Source of the DNA: Oscillospiraceae bacterium
Lineage (GTDB): Bacteria > Bacillota > Clostridia > Oscillospirales > CAG-272
Length of the DNA: 64,000 nucleotides
Reading direction: 5' to 3'
Assembly (NCBI GenBank): GCA_015065285.1
Contig: SVQP01000003.1
Location: forward strand, 27,117-91,116
The notes under the pieces are model-generated. The model was not told the DNA's origin and made no database searches. It worked only from the letters and a program-made list of their open reading frames with translations. This document shows positions 1-8,826 of the stretch, one piece after another. Position numbers and translations under genes: made by a program. Numbering within the stretch: position 1 is the first letter of the stretch; each line of letters starts with the position of its first letter.

Positions 1-276
1 AAATATACCATTGAGATCATGGTACCCGCACTGCTGGTGCTGATGACTCTGAGCGGCTTTTCCGGCATGATTGGCCCTTTGGTGATCCTTGCGATTCTGA
101 TCCTTGAGATCGTGGTGTTCTTTGTCACCAAAACCAATTCTCCCATCCACGATTTGCTGGCGGGAACTGTTGCGGTCGATATGGCAAGCCAGCGAATTTT
201 TGAAAGCCCCGAGGAACTGCTGGAGTACAAAAAGAAGCTTCAGGCAGAGGTTGCCGCGGACAGCAAATATTTTTGA
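1..276 (+). CDS. RDD-family membrane protein, C-terminal part (5' truncated by window edge)
   Basis: The reading frame is open from base 1, so only the last 91 residues are seen. They contain a long hydrophobic stretch (about residues 10-42) followed by a 'HDLLAGTVAVD' motif, which matches the end of RDD-domain proteins where the last membrane helix is followed by D-x-L-A-G-T-x-V-V/D. The tail is charged and cytoplasmic. RDD proteins are small integral membrane proteins of mostly unknown function. The gene lies 58 bases upstream of the ABC importer operon and on the same strand; whether it is co-transcribed cannot be told. The ORF-track start at 19 is internal. Confidence 0.6.
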   Translation, partial: KYTIEIMVPALLVLMTLSGFSGMIGPLVILAILILEIVVFFVTKTNSPIHDLLAGTVAVDMASQRIFESPEELLEYKKKLQAEVAADSKYF

Positions 277-334
277 TTGTTATTATTTAGCAATAAATAA
301 ATAAAATAAAAAACAAAGCAAAGGAAGAGAAAAC

Positions 335-1435
335 ATGAAAGTTGTTTTGCAAAACCTGACAAAAGTCTTCCCCAGCCGAAACAAGAAAGCGAATGAAGAG
401 GTAATCGCGGTCAACGATTTTACCTTTGAAATTCCGGACGGCAAGCTGATCGGCTTGCTGGGTCCCTCCGGCTGCGGTAAGAGCACTACGCTGTACATGA
501 TCAGCGGTCTGCAAAAGCCTACCGGCGGTAAGATCTTCTTTGGCGAGGATGACGTTACCGAGCTGGCTACCGAAAAGCGCGGCGTCGGTCTGGTGTTCCA
601 GAACTATGCGTTGTATCCCCACATGACTGTTAAGCAGAACATTCTGTTCCCCCTGCAGAACCTGAAGGGCAAGGACAAGATGTCCAAGAACGAAATGCTG
701 GAGCGCGCACATGAAGCTGCAAAACTGGTGCAGATCGATGAGCTGATGGACCGTAAGCCCAGTGAGCTTTCGGGCGGTCAGCAGCAGAGAGTTGCGATTG
801 CAAGAGCACTGGTTAAGATGCCTCGTGTACTGCTTTTGGACGAGCCTCTTTCCAACCTGGACGCAAGACTGCGTCTGCAGACCAGAGAAGAGATTCGCCG
901 CATTCAGCGCGAGACCGGTATCACTACCGTATTCGTAACGCACGACCAGGAAGAGGCAATGTCCATTTCCGATATGATCGTAGTTATGAAGCTGGGCGTT
1001 CTGCAGCAGATTGGTGCTCCCCAGGACGTTTATGACGATCCTACCAACCTGTTTGTTGCTAAGTTCCTTGGCACGCCTCCCATCAACGTATTTGAGGGCA
1101 AGGTGCAGGGCGGCAAGGTTTACATCGGTGATGAGGCTGTGCTTGACGTTGCAGACGTTGAGGATAGGGAAGTGTTCATCGGTATCCGTCCCGAGGGCTT
1201 TGTTCCGGATGAAAACGGTGCTATGTGCTGCAAGATGCGCAGCGTAGAGGTTATGGGCAGAGACGTCAGCGTGGTTTCCGAGCATGACGGTATGGTAAGC
1301 CCTGTCATCCGCTCTATCATCAATGCAGACAGCGGCATCGATGCAACCGCTACCACCATCCGTTATTCCATCAAGCGTCACAAGATCTTCCTGTTTGATA
1401 AGCAGACCGAGGAAAGAATCCGTTTCGAGGTGTAA
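335..1435 (+). CDS. ABC importer ATP-binding protein, MsmX/UgpC type
   Basis: The 366-residue length is typical of carbohydrate-type (CUT1) importer ATPases, which energise uptake from the cytoplasmic face. Walker A 'GPSGCGKST' lies near residues 43-51, the Q-loop follows, the signature 'LSGGQQQR' is near 145, Walker B 'VLLLDEPLSNLD' near 170 and the H-loop 'THDQEEA' near 208. The last 120 residues fit a regulatory TOBE domain. The SD is 'aaggaagag' just before ATG 335. The two permeases and the solute-binding protein follow within a few bases, so this is a dedicated importer. Here the ATPase gene comes first in the operon. The substrate cannot be read from this subunit. Confidence 0.92.
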   Translation: MKVVLQNLTKVFPSRNKKANEEVIAVNDFTFEIPDGKLIGLLGPSGCGKSTTLYMISGLQKPTGGKIFFGEDDVTELATEKRGVGLVFQNYALYPHMTVKQNILFPLQNLKGKDKMSKNEMLERAHEAAKLVQIDELMDRKPSELSGGQQQRVAIARALVKMPRVLLLDEPLSNLDARLRLQTREEIRRIQRETGITTVFVTHDQEEAMSISDMIVVMKLGVLQQIGAPQDVYDDPTNLFVAKFLGTPPINVFEGKVQGGKVYIGDEAVLDVADVEDREVFIGIRPEGFVPDENGAMCCKMRSVEVMGRDVSVVSEHDGMVSPVIRSIINADSGIDATATTIRYSIKRHKIFLFDKQTEERIRFEV

Positions 1436-1436
1436 T

Positions 1437-2447
1437 ATGGTAGATAGTAAACAACAATGGAAAGCGTGGCTGTACCTGTCTCCCGCCATTGTCCTTCTGC
1501 TGGTATTTACGGTATGGCCCATCATTAACACAATTATCATGGCGTTTACTGAAGGCTACACGGCACTGGGAAACATTGGTGAGCAGACCTTCCAGTTCGG
1601 TATCGGCAACTTTACCAAGGTCATCTTCAAGTTCCCGGACTTCAAGGAGTGCTTGATCAATACCATGATTCTGTGCTTTGCCACAGTACCGATTTCCACC
1701 TTCTTAGCACTTCTGATCGCTGTTTGTCTGAACTCGATCAAGCCCCTGCAGAGATTGCTGCAGACCATCTTCTTTTTGCCCTACGTTACCAACTCGATTG
1801 CAGTCGGTATGGTATTTGCAGCAATGTTCAACATTGTCGGTACCTTCCTTGGCAGTGAATCTCAGCTGGTAACATCTCCCGGTATCGTCAACTATTTTAT
1901 TGAGATCTCCGGTCTTGGCAACCTGATTGAATGGCTGCTGGCAAATTACCCCAACACCATCAGCTGGCTGACCACTACGTATCCCATCAGCTGGATCAAC
2001 GACGGTTCGACCTACATGGCAAATATGCTGGTGATCATTGTTTATATCGTATGGAATGCGCTGCCTTTCAAGATCCTGATCCTGCTTGGCGGCTTGCAGA
2101 GCGTAAACAAGCAGTACTATGAGGCTGCAAAGGTAGACGGTACCTCCCGTACCCGCGTCTTTACCAACATCACCATCCCGTTGCTGTCTCCCATGCTGGC
2201 GTACGTTATCATCACCGGCTTTATCGGCGGCTTCAAGGAATACTCCAGTATCGTCGGTATTTTCGGCGAATCCATGGGTCCCCCTCACGATCCTTACAGA
2301 CTCAATACCATGGTCGGCTTGATTTATAAGGAACTGCCTTTAAACCAATACGGTAGAGTTGCTGCCGCTGCTTTGGTCCTGTTTGCAATCATTTTTGTTA
2401 TCACCATGATTAATCTCTGGGTGAGCAAAAAGAAAGTGCATTATTAA
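1437..2447 (+). CDS. ABC importer permease, MalF/UgpA type
   Basis: An inner-membrane subunit of 336 residues. The ORF track begins upstream at 1323 inside the ATPase gene. ATG 1437 lies one base after the ATPase stop and gives a natural N-terminus (MVDSKQQWKAW) leading straight into the first membrane helix. The EAA loop that contacts the ATPase reads 'YYEAAKVDGTSRTRVF', followed by 'PLLSPML'. An extended extracellular loop (residues about 145-195, with the 'WLLANYPNTISWLTTTYP' stretch) is larger than in many MalF-type permeases and may contact the binding protein. It is translationally close to both neighbours. Confidence 0.9.
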   Translation: MVDSKQQWKAWLYLSPAIVLLLVFTVWPIINTIIMAFTEGYTALGNIGEQTFQFGIGNFTKVIFKFPDFKECLINTMILCFATVPISTFLALLIAVCLNSIKPLQRLLQTIFFLPYVTNSIAVGMVFAAMFNIVGTFLGSESQLVTSPGIVNYFIEISGLGNLIEWLLANYPNTISWLTTTYPISWINDGSTYMANMLVIIVYIVWNALPFKILILLGGLQSVNKQYYEAAKVDGTSRTRVFTNITIPLLSPMLAYVIITGFIGGFKEYSSIVGIFGESMGPPHDPYRLNTMVGLIYKELPLNQYGRVAAAALVLFAIIFVITMINLWVSKKKVHY

Positions 2448-2459
2448 GGAGGTGCCGGT

Positions 2460-3401
2460 ATGACTGAACAAAAAAAGCTTTCTGTAATGCGTGAACGTAA
2501 CATGCAATCCGAAACGCAAAAGAACAAGATCGGCAAGGTCATTGCACAGATTTTGTGTTATGCGTTCCTGATCACCATGGCGTTCGTAATCCTGTTCCCG
2601 TTTTACTGGATGATCATCTCCTCCTTGAAAACGGTTGACGAGTATTATCTGACAATTCCTACGTTTTTCCCCAAGACCATAGTACTCAAGAACTATTTCT
2701 GGGATGCGTTTGAAACCGCAAACCTGAGTAGACTGTTCTTTAATACGGTACTGGTTGGTGTGGTTTCCACCGTGCTTTCTCTGGTGATCACCGTGCTTTC
2801 CGCATTTGCGTTTGCACGTCTGGAGTTCAAGGGCAAGAACGCGCTGTTTGCAGCACTGCTTGCTACTATGATGATCCCCGGTGAGCTTTTCACCATCACC
2901 AACTATCAAACGGTTGCAAACTGGGGGTGGGTCGACTATGAAGTTAACTGGTTTGAGGGGTATGCGGTACTGATCGTTCCGTTCCTCGTCAGCGTTTTCT
3001 ACATCTACCTGCTCAGGCAGAACTTCTTGCAGATTCCCAACGAGCTGTACCTTGCCGCTAAGGTTGACGGTACGAGCGATCTGAAATATCTGTGGAAGGT
3101 GATGATCCCGCTGGCACTGCCTACACTGATCTCTATCACCATTCTCAAGATGATGGGTTCCTGGAACTCCTACGTCTGGCCTAACCTGGTCTCCAAGATC
3201 GCAGTTGACCAGCCTAATACCTACAAGCTGATCACCAACGGTCTGCGTGGCGCCAACTTTACGCTTGAGGGAAGTGACCGCGTTAACTTCCCGGTACAGA
3301 TGGCAGCAGTCGTGGTTGTTTCCATCCCGCTGTTCTTGGTATTTATCTTCCTTCGTAAGTACATTATGAAGGGCGTATCCCGCAGCGGTATTAAGGGCTA
3401 A
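2460..3401 (+). CDS. ABC importer permease, MalG/UgpE type
   Basis: The second permease subunit, 313 residues, starts at ATG 2460 behind a strong SD 'aaggaggtg' that overlaps the end of the preceding gene region. It has the N-terminal helix after a short charged leader and about six membrane segments. The EAA loop 'YLAAKVDGTSDLKYLW' is followed by 'IPLALPTL'. The C-terminus 'KYIMKGVSRSGIKG' matches the usual MalG-like ending (MxxGLxxGAVKG). With the upstream permease it forms the heterodimeric channel. A small hairpin overlaps its stop codon and separates it from the binding-protein gene. Confidence 0.91.
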   Translation: MTEQKKLSVMRERNMQSETQKNKIGKVIAQILCYAFLITMAFVILFPFYWMIISSLKTVDEYYLTIPTFFPKTIVLKNYFWDAFETANLSRLFFNTVLVGVVSTVLSLVITVLSAFAFARLEFKGKNALFAALLATMMIPGELFTITNYQTVANWGWVDYEVNWFEGYAVLIVPFLVSVFYIYLLRQNFLQIPNELYLAAKVDGTSDLKYLWKVMIPLALPTLISITILKMMGSWNSYVWPNLVSKIAVDQPNTYKLITNGLRGANFTLEGSDRVNFPVQMAAVVVVSIPLFLVFIFLRKYIMKGVSRSGIKG

Positions 3402-3418
3402 TAAGCATTTGCTTATTA
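3399..3418 (+). other. Hairpin overlapping the permease stop codon
   Basis: A perfect 8-bp stem 'TAATAAGC/GCTTATTA' with a 4-base loop covers the stop of the second permease, without a following T-run. This kind of intercistronic hairpin often protects upstream mRNA or lets the binding protein be made in excess; that role is inferred from position only. Confidence 0.4.
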
Positions 3419-3465
3419 TATAAAAGGCAAAAAATAAAAAATAAAAGAAAGAAGGAACAAAAATT

Positions 3466-4896
3466 ATGAAAAAGTTTTTGTCTGTGCTTCTTGTCTGCAT
3501 CATGCTCGTAGGCGTTATCGCAATGAGCGGCTGTACCGATACTTCCAATGCAGCTAAGCCCAATTTCGAAATGCCTGAGGGTGGTTACGACGGAAGCGAA
3601 GTCACCATCACGTTCTACCACACCATGGGTAGCAACCTCTCCGACGTACTCAACGCATACATCGAAGAGTTCAACAAGATCTACCCCAACATCACCATCG
3701 TTTCCACCCAGGTTGGCGGTTACGATGACGTGCGTGACACCATCTCTACCGACATCACCGTTGGTAACCAGCCCAACATCGCGTACTGCTATCCGGACCA
3801 CGTAGCTCTGTACAACCTTGCTAAGGCAGTTGTGACTCTGGACACCCTGATCGACAGCGAGATCGAGGTTACCCGTGCAGACGGCACCACCGAGATCATT
3901 GGTCTGACCCAGGCACAGAAGGACGACTTCATCAAGGGTTACTATGAGGAAGGTCAGCAGTTTGGTGACGGTCTGATGTACACCATGCCTTTCTCCAAGT
4001 CCACCGAGGTTCTGTACTACAACAAGACCTTCTTTGAGGCAAACGGCCTGAGCGTTCCCACCACCTGGGACGAGCTGGAGCAGGTTTGCGCAAAGATCAA
4101 GGAAATCGATCCCACCTGCGTACCTCTGGGCTATGACTCCGAGGCAAACTGGTTCATCACCATGTGCGAGCAGTACGGCTCCGATTACACCAGCGCTACC
4201 GGCGACCACTTCCTGTTCGACAACGAGCAGAACCGTGCTTTTGTTAAGAAGTTCTCCGAATGGTATGACAAGGGCTACGTAACCACTCAGACTCTGTACG
4301 GTGCATATACCTCCGGTATGTTTGTTGCACAGGGTGCTGATGAGATCCACAGCTATATGTCCATCGGTTCCTCCGCAGGTGCAACCCACCAGCGTCCCGC
4401 TAAGGATGACAGCGGCAACTACCCCTTCGAGGTAGGCATCGCTTCCATTCCTCAGGTTGATCCCGCTAACCCCAAGGTTATCTCTCAGGGTCCCTCCGTA
4501 TGTATCTTCAAGAAGGACAATCCTCAGGAAGTTATCGCTTCTTGGCTGTTCGTAAAGTACCTGACCACCAGCGTTGAGTTCCAGGCTGAGTTCTCCATGG
4601 CTTCCGGTTACGTTCCGGTTCTCAAGTCTGTTGCAGAGAACGAGACCTACGCTGCATTCCTTGCAAATGCTGACGGTTACAACTACGTTTCCGCTCTGTC
4701 TGCAAAGGTATGTCTGGATCAGCAGGAAGCTTACTACACCTCTCCTGCATTCAACGGTTCCTCCACTGCTCGTGACCAGGTTGGCGCTCTGCTGACCAAG
4801 TGCTTGGGTTACAAGACCTCTGATGCTAACATTGATGCTCAGATCAAGAAGGCATTTGAAGAGGCTATGACCTACTGCGAATACTACGGCGGTTAA
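3466..4896 (+). CDS. ABC importer solute-binding lipoprotein (family 1)
   Basis: A 476-residue extracellular receptor anchored by lipid. Lys-Lys, a hydrophobic stretch and the lipobox 'AMSGC' put the modified Cys at residue 23. The mature part has the family 1 bacterial extracellular solute-binding layout: 'LNAYIEEFNKIYPNITI' at the start of lobe 1, 'MPFSKSTEVLYYNKTFF' and 'PTTWDELEQVCAKI' in the hinge region, and a C-terminal 'VKYLTTS.EFQAEFS' segment. SD 'gaaggaac' is well placed. It is the fourth gene of the importer operon. The overall type is UgpB/MalE-like, so sugars or glycerophosphodiesters are the default substrates, but the following nuclease gene raises the possibility of a nucleic-acid-derived ligand. 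Confidence 0.9.
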   Translation: MKKFLSVLLVCIMLVGVIAMSGCTDTSNAAKPNFEMPEGGYDGSEVTITFYHTMGSNLSDVLNAYIEEFNKIYPNITIVSTQVGGYDDVRDTISTDITVGNQPNIAYCYPDHVALYNLAKAVVTLDTLIDSEIEVTRADGTTEIIGLTQAQKDDFIKGYYEEGQQFGDGLMYTMPFSKSTEVLYYNKTFFEANGLSVPTTWDELEQVCAKIKEIDPTCVPLGYDSEANWFITMCEQYGSDYTSATGDHFLFDNEQNRAFVKKFSEWYDKGYVTTQTLYGAYTSGMFVAQGADEIHSYMSIGSSAGATHQRPAKDDSGNYPFEVGIASIPQVDPANPKVISQGPSVCIFKKDNPQEVIASWLFVKYLTTSVEFQAEFSMASGYVPVLKSVAENETYAAFLANADGYNYVSALSAKVCLDQQEAYYTSPAFNGSSTARDQVGALLTKCLGYKTSDANIDAQIKKAFEEAMTYCEYYGG

Positions 4897-4908
4897 TTAC
4901 AGGACAAT

Positions 4909-6252
4909 ATGAGAGCACTGAATAGATGGCTTTGCGTGCTTTCGGTGCTTGTTATGGTGCTCGGCTGCATGGCGGGTTGTGACCAAAACCCGTCAAGCGG
5001 CGAGCAGGGTACCGAAGCTCCCGCACAGAATATTGACTTTGCTGCCGAGGTCAAGCTGGATATGGAGTCCAACACCGCAAAGGTGAAGGTCAACAGCATC
5101 CACGCATTTATCGACGGCGATACCACACACTTTGAGGTTCCGACCTCTGTTGCCGAGAACGGCATTCTCAAGGCAAGATACCTTGCCATCAACACGCCCG
5201 AATCCACGGGTAAGATCGAAGAATACGGCAAAACGGCTGCTGCCTTTACCAAGGAAAAGCTGTCCGGCGCATCTTCCATTTACATTGAATCCGATGACGC
5301 CAACTGGAATCTCGATTCCACCGGCGGTCGTCATCTCGTTTGGGTATGGTACAGAAACTCGGAGGACGAGGAGTACCGTAACCTGAATATTGAAATTCTC
5401 CAGAACGGTCTGGCAATTGCGTCCAACTCTGCACAGAATCGCTACGGTGAAAAGGCAACTGCAGCCATTGCGCAGGCAAAGGCGCAGAAGCTCAACGTAT
5501 ATTCCGGCAAGAAGGACCCCAATTTCTACTATGGCGAAGCAGTTGAGCTGACGCTCAAGGAGCTGCGCACCAACATCGAAGCCTATAACGGTGTAAAGGT
5601 CGCCTTCAACGGTGTGATCACCGCAAACGAAGGTCAGGCAGTTTATATCGAGGACTACGATGCAGAAACCAATATGTACTACGGCATGTACATCTACTAC
5701 GGCTACGGTCTTTCCGGTGAGGGTCTTGATATCCTCTCGGTTGGCAACGAGGCAAGAATCGTGGGCACCGTCCAGTATTACGAGGTTGGTGGCACCTATC
5801 AGGTCTCGGGCTTGACCTACCGTCAGATGAAGCCGAACGATCCCGGTAACATTCAGAAGCTCAGCGATGGGCATTCTCCCGCATATTTCCCCACCGAGGC
5901 GGATACCTTTATCAACGGTAAGGTAGAGATCGAAAGGGAAGATGAGATCGTTGCCATGGATTATGCACAGCTTGCTCAGTCGACCTCGATCGAAATGAAG
6001 AACCTGGTTGTCAAGAGCATTTATACCACTGTCAGTGATACCAACTCGAACGGCGCTATGACCCTGACTTGCGAAGTCAACGGTGTTACGGTAGACGTTC
6101 GCACTGTCGTTCTTTACGATGAGAACGGAGCGTTGGTGACCGAAGAATATTTTGCAGGCAAGACCATTGACGTTAAGGGCTTGGTTGATTATTTCAGCGG
6201 CTCTTATCAGATCAAGGTACTGTCTTTGGCAAACATCACCATTCATGAATAA
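4909..6252 (+). CDS. Secreted nuclease lipoprotein with SNase (thermonuclease) domain
   Basis: A 447-residue lipoprotein (lipobox 'LGCMAGC', Cys 24 likely). Residues about 60-190 match the staphylococcal nuclease fold: 'FIDGDTTHF', then 'LKARYLAINTPES', then 'GGRHLVWVW', and a 'RNLNIEILQNGLA' helix. The Arg of 'ARYL', the Glu of 'TPES' and the Arg of 'GRHL' correspond to the catalytic Arg35, Glu43 and Arg87 of the family, so activity as a Ca2+-dependent endonuclease is expected. The rest resembles a nucleic-acid-binding OB-fold stretch ('VAFNGVITANEGQAVYIEDY'), the combination known from the wall nuclease YhcR of Bacillus subtilis. It begins 12 bases after the binding-protein gene, so it is probably co-transcribed with the importer. 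Confidence 0.8.
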   Translation: MRALNRWLCVLSVLVMVLGCMAGCDQNPSSGEQGTEAPAQNIDFAAEVKLDMESNTAKVKVNSIHAFIDGDTTHFEVPTSVAENGILKARYLAINTPESTGKIEEYGKTAAAFTKEKLSGASSIYIESDDANWNLDSTGGRHLVWVWYRNSEDEEYRNLNIEILQNGLAIASNSAQNRYGEKATAAIAQAKAQKLNVYSGKKDPNFYYGEAVELTLKELRTNIEAYNGVKVAFNGVITANEGQAVYIEDYDAETNMYYGMYIYYGYGLSGEGLDILSVGNEARIVGTVQYYEVGGTYQVSGLTYRQMKPNDPGNIQKLSDGHSPAYFPTEADTFINGKVEIEREDEIVAMDYAQLAQSTSIEMKNLVVKSIYTTVSDTNSNGAMTLTCEVNGVTVDVRTVVLYDENGALVTEEYFAGKTIDVKGLVDYFSGSYQIKVLSLANITIHE

Positions 6253-6272
6253 TTAAAAAGGGGATTACCAAC

Positions 6273-8705
6273 ATGAAAAAGATTCTTAGTGTCCTCTTGG
6301 TTGCAGTTCTGATGCTGGGTGTGCTTGTTGCTTGTAACAACATTCCCTCCACCGGCGAAGAGCCCTCTGCACTGGAAAATGCAAAGAGCTATCTGCAGAC
6401 CATGTATAAGGACAAGAACACTACGACCGCCGCTGACTTTGAGCGCGTAGGCGTACTCGTTGTTGACGGTGTAAAGTACACCGTTACCTGGACTGTTGAC
6501 GTGACCGAGGGTATCACCATTTCCGTAAGCGAAGATGGTAAGACCGTTCACTTCGACGTTGACGAGGAATCCTCCAAGGAGATTCCTTACACTCTGACCG
6601 CTACCATTTCCGATGCAGAAGGTCAGACCATTGCGCTTGAGTTTAAGTACACCATTCCTAAGTTTGCTGTAACCTCCTTTGCAGACTACATGGCTGCTAA
6701 GGAAGGCGACACTGTTGTTGTTGAGGGTATTGTAGTTGGTATCAACTCCAAGGCTGCAGGCAACACCAGAAACCACCTGTTCATTATGGACGAATCCGGC
6801 GTAGGCGGCTACTACTCCTACCAGATGGAGGCTGACCCCGTTGCTGATCTGGGCATCGCGGTTGGTATGACCGTTCGCGTAGCCGGTCCCGTATCTCCTT
6901 ACAACGGCATGCAGGAAATCAAGGGCGGCGTTGCAACCGTGCTTGACACCAACGTCAAGGAGTTCGCTCCCGTTGATATCACCGAAAAGTGGGTTGAGGG
7001 CACTGACTTCAACCAGTTCGTAGCACTGCCCGTAGTTGTAAAGGGTGTTACCCTTGGCGGCCAGGAGCTTGCTAATGCTACCAGCCAGTATCTGTTCTTC
7101 AGCCTCAACGGTGTTGAGGGCTACGTAAGAACCTACGTAACCGATTTCCCCACCACGCTCAAGGCAGAGGACAAGGGCACCATTGATGCAGCACACGCTG
7201 AAAAGTTCGGCTACGTTGCTGACGTTACCGGTATCCTGATCACCTACTCCGGCAAGCCCTACCTGATTCCTACCTCTGTAGATTGCTTCTACAACGTTAC
7301 TCTCCCCGAGAGAAACGATGCTGAAAAGGTTGCTTTTGAAAAGGAAAACCTCAGCTTTGCTACCACCATCTCCAAGGGCGGTGAAATGGATCTTCCCGGC
7401 GCTGCTACTTACAGTGACGTAGTTTCCATCACTTGGGAATCCAACAGCGAGCTGGCTGTTGTCAACGGCAACAAGCTCAACATCACCATTCCCACCGAAA
7501 CCGCTACCATCAAGCTGACCGCTACCATTACCTGCGGTGAGGCTACCGGTACCAAGGAATTCGAAGTTAAGATCCTTGCAGGCAGCATGACCTACGAGCA
7601 GATCGTTGACGCAGCTTACGGTCTGGCAGTAGGTGAGGCTCTGGAAGGCACTTACCGTCTGTTTGGTGTGATCACCAGCGTTGATACCGCTTGGAGCGAT
7701 CAGTACTCCAATATCACCGTTACCATTCAGGTTGGTGATAAGGCTGACAAGCCGATCCAGTGCTTCCGTCTGAAGGGCGATGGCGCTAAGGACCTCAAGG
7801 TTGGCGACGCTATTACTGTTGACGGTGTTCTGAAGAACTACAACGGCAAGATCGAATTTGACGCAGGTTGCCAGCTCGTAGGCATGGGCGAGGTTGTATC
7901 TCAGGGTGCAATCCTTGACATCGCATACGCACTGCAGCCCGGTGAGGTCACCGAGGAATCCTACACCCTGACCGGTGTGATCTCCTCCGTTGATACTCCC
8001 TGGAGCGATCAGTACTCCAACATCACCGTTACCATCATTGTTGACGGTAACACCGAAAAGCCCATGATGTGCTTCCGCCTGAAGGGCGAGGGCGCTCAGG
8101 GTCTGAAGGTTGGCGATACCATTACCGTAACCGGTACCTTCACCAACTACAATGGCACCATCGAGTTCAACGCAGGTTGCACGCTTGATAAGCTGGTTCC
8201 CGGTGAGGGCGGCGAGCAGGGCGGTGAAGAGCAGCAGCCCGTAGGCGACGTTACCACCAATGCAGGCGTTGAGATCAAGGAAGGCGTTGCATACCTGATG
8301 TCCATGAACCAGGTAACCAACGGTCATACCGTTTACGTTTGCGGCGGTATCGATCAGGACAGATATCTTGTTACCTCTACCGATAAGGCAGCAGCTCTGC
8401 AGATCTTTGTTGAAAAGACCGATGCAGGTTACAAGTTCTACACCACCATTGACGGTGCTAAGAAGTACATCAACGTAACCACCAACGATGCAGGCAAGAC
8501 CGCTGTTCTGTATCAGGATACTTGCACCAGCGTATACAAGTACGTTTCCGAAACCAACATTTGGGTAACCACCCTTGACGGTCAGGACAAGTACCTCGGC
8601 TCTTACCAGAGCTTCGATACCATCAGCGCTTCCAACACCAGCTATATCAATGCCGGCAACACCGGTGTTTCCCAGTTCCCCCTGGAGCTGATCGTAGCTG
8701 AATAA
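6273..8705 (+). CDS. Large surface lipoprotein with duplicated OB-fold-like module
   Basis: An 810-residue lipoprotein with lipobox 'GVLVAC' (Cys 21) and SD 'aagggga'. After the anchor come a stretch like an atypical Ig/Rib-type beta domain (to about residue 130), an OB-fold-like region ('DTVVVEGIVVGINSKA', about 140-235), another Ig-like domain ('ISKGGEMDLPGAATYSDVV', about 365-435) and two near-copies of a ~100-residue module (about 439-540 and 545-640). Each copy contains 'WSDQYSNITVTI', 'CFRLKG' and 'NYNG.IEF.AGC'. A Gly/Glu-rich linker and a ~160-residue C-terminal domain follow. The modules resemble those found after secreted nucleases. No catalytic motif was recognised. As the last gene of the importer/nuclease operon it is probably a surface binding or scaffold protein; DNA capture is a guess. 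Confidence 0.6.
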   Translation: MKKILSVLLVAVLMLGVLVACNNIPSTGEEPSALENAKSYLQTMYKDKNTTTAADFERVGVLVVDGVKYTVTWTVDVTEGITISVSEDGKTVHFDVDEESSKEIPYTLTATISDAEGQTIALEFKYTIPKFAVTSFADYMAAKEGDTVVVEGIVVGINSKAAGNTRNHLFIMDESGVGGYYSYQMEADPVADLGIAVGMTVRVAGPVSPYNGMQEIKGGVATVLDTNVKEFAPVDITEKWVEGTDFNQFVALPVVVKGVTLGGQELANATSQYLFFSLNGVEGYVRTYVTDFPTTLKAEDKGTIDAAHAEKFGYVADVTGILITYSGKPYLIPTSVDCFYNVTLPERNDAEKVAFEKENLSFATTISKGGEMDLPGAATYSDVVSITWESNSELAVVNGNKLNITIPTETATIKLTATITCGEATGTKEFEVKILAGSMTYEQIVDAAYGLAVGEALEGTYRLFGVITSVDTAWSDQYSNITVTIQVGDKADKPIQCFRLKGDGAKDLKVGDAITVDGVLKNYNGKIEFDAGCQLVGMGEVVSQGAILDIAYALQPGEVTEESYTLTGVISSVDTPWSDQYSNITVTIIVDGNTEKPMMCFRLKGEGAQGLKVGDTITVTGTFTNYNGTIEFNAGCTLDKLVPGEGGEQGGEEQQPVGDVTTNAGVEIKEGVAYLMSMNQVTNGHTVYVCGGIDQDRYLVTSTDKAAALQIFVEKTDAGYKFYTTIDGAKKYINVTTNDAGKTAVLYQDTCTSVYKYVSETNIWVTTLDGQDKYLGSYQSFDTISASNTSYINAGNTGVSQFPLELIVAE

Positions 8706-8717
8706 GAAAAGCTAAAA

Positions 8718-8752
8718 CAAAAAGCGATGCACCTCGGTGCATCGCTTTTTGT
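8718..8752. terminator. Intrinsic terminator of the importer/nuclease operon
   Basis: A long near-perfect hairpin (arms 'aaaaagcgatgcac' and 'gtgcatcgcttttt', loop ctcg) starts 12 bases after the stop codon. The A- and T-runs at both sides make it functional in either direction in principle; it ends the + strand operon. Confidence 0.9.
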
Positions 8753-8796
8753 TTATGTAGGGCAGGGATCTGTTTATGTTCGGGCATCAAACAAAA

Positions 8797-8817
8797 GGGC
8801 GGATTGTATATCCGCCC
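8797..8817 (-). terminator. Intrinsic terminator after surE
   Basis: On the minus strand the stem 'GGGCGGAT/ATCCGCCC' with a 5-base loop is followed by 'ttttgttt'. It lies 10 bases after the surE stop codon and ends the dgt-DHH-DHH-surE operon. Confidence 0.8.
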
Positions 8818-8826
8818 CAAACTTTT

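Noticed and set aside
6243-8327. 694-residue minus-strand ORF opposite the large lipoprotein gene
   Set aside because: It is the antisense shadow of a gene with strong codon bias; the + strand has SD, lipobox and domain structure, and the minus-strand translation has no recognisable motif.
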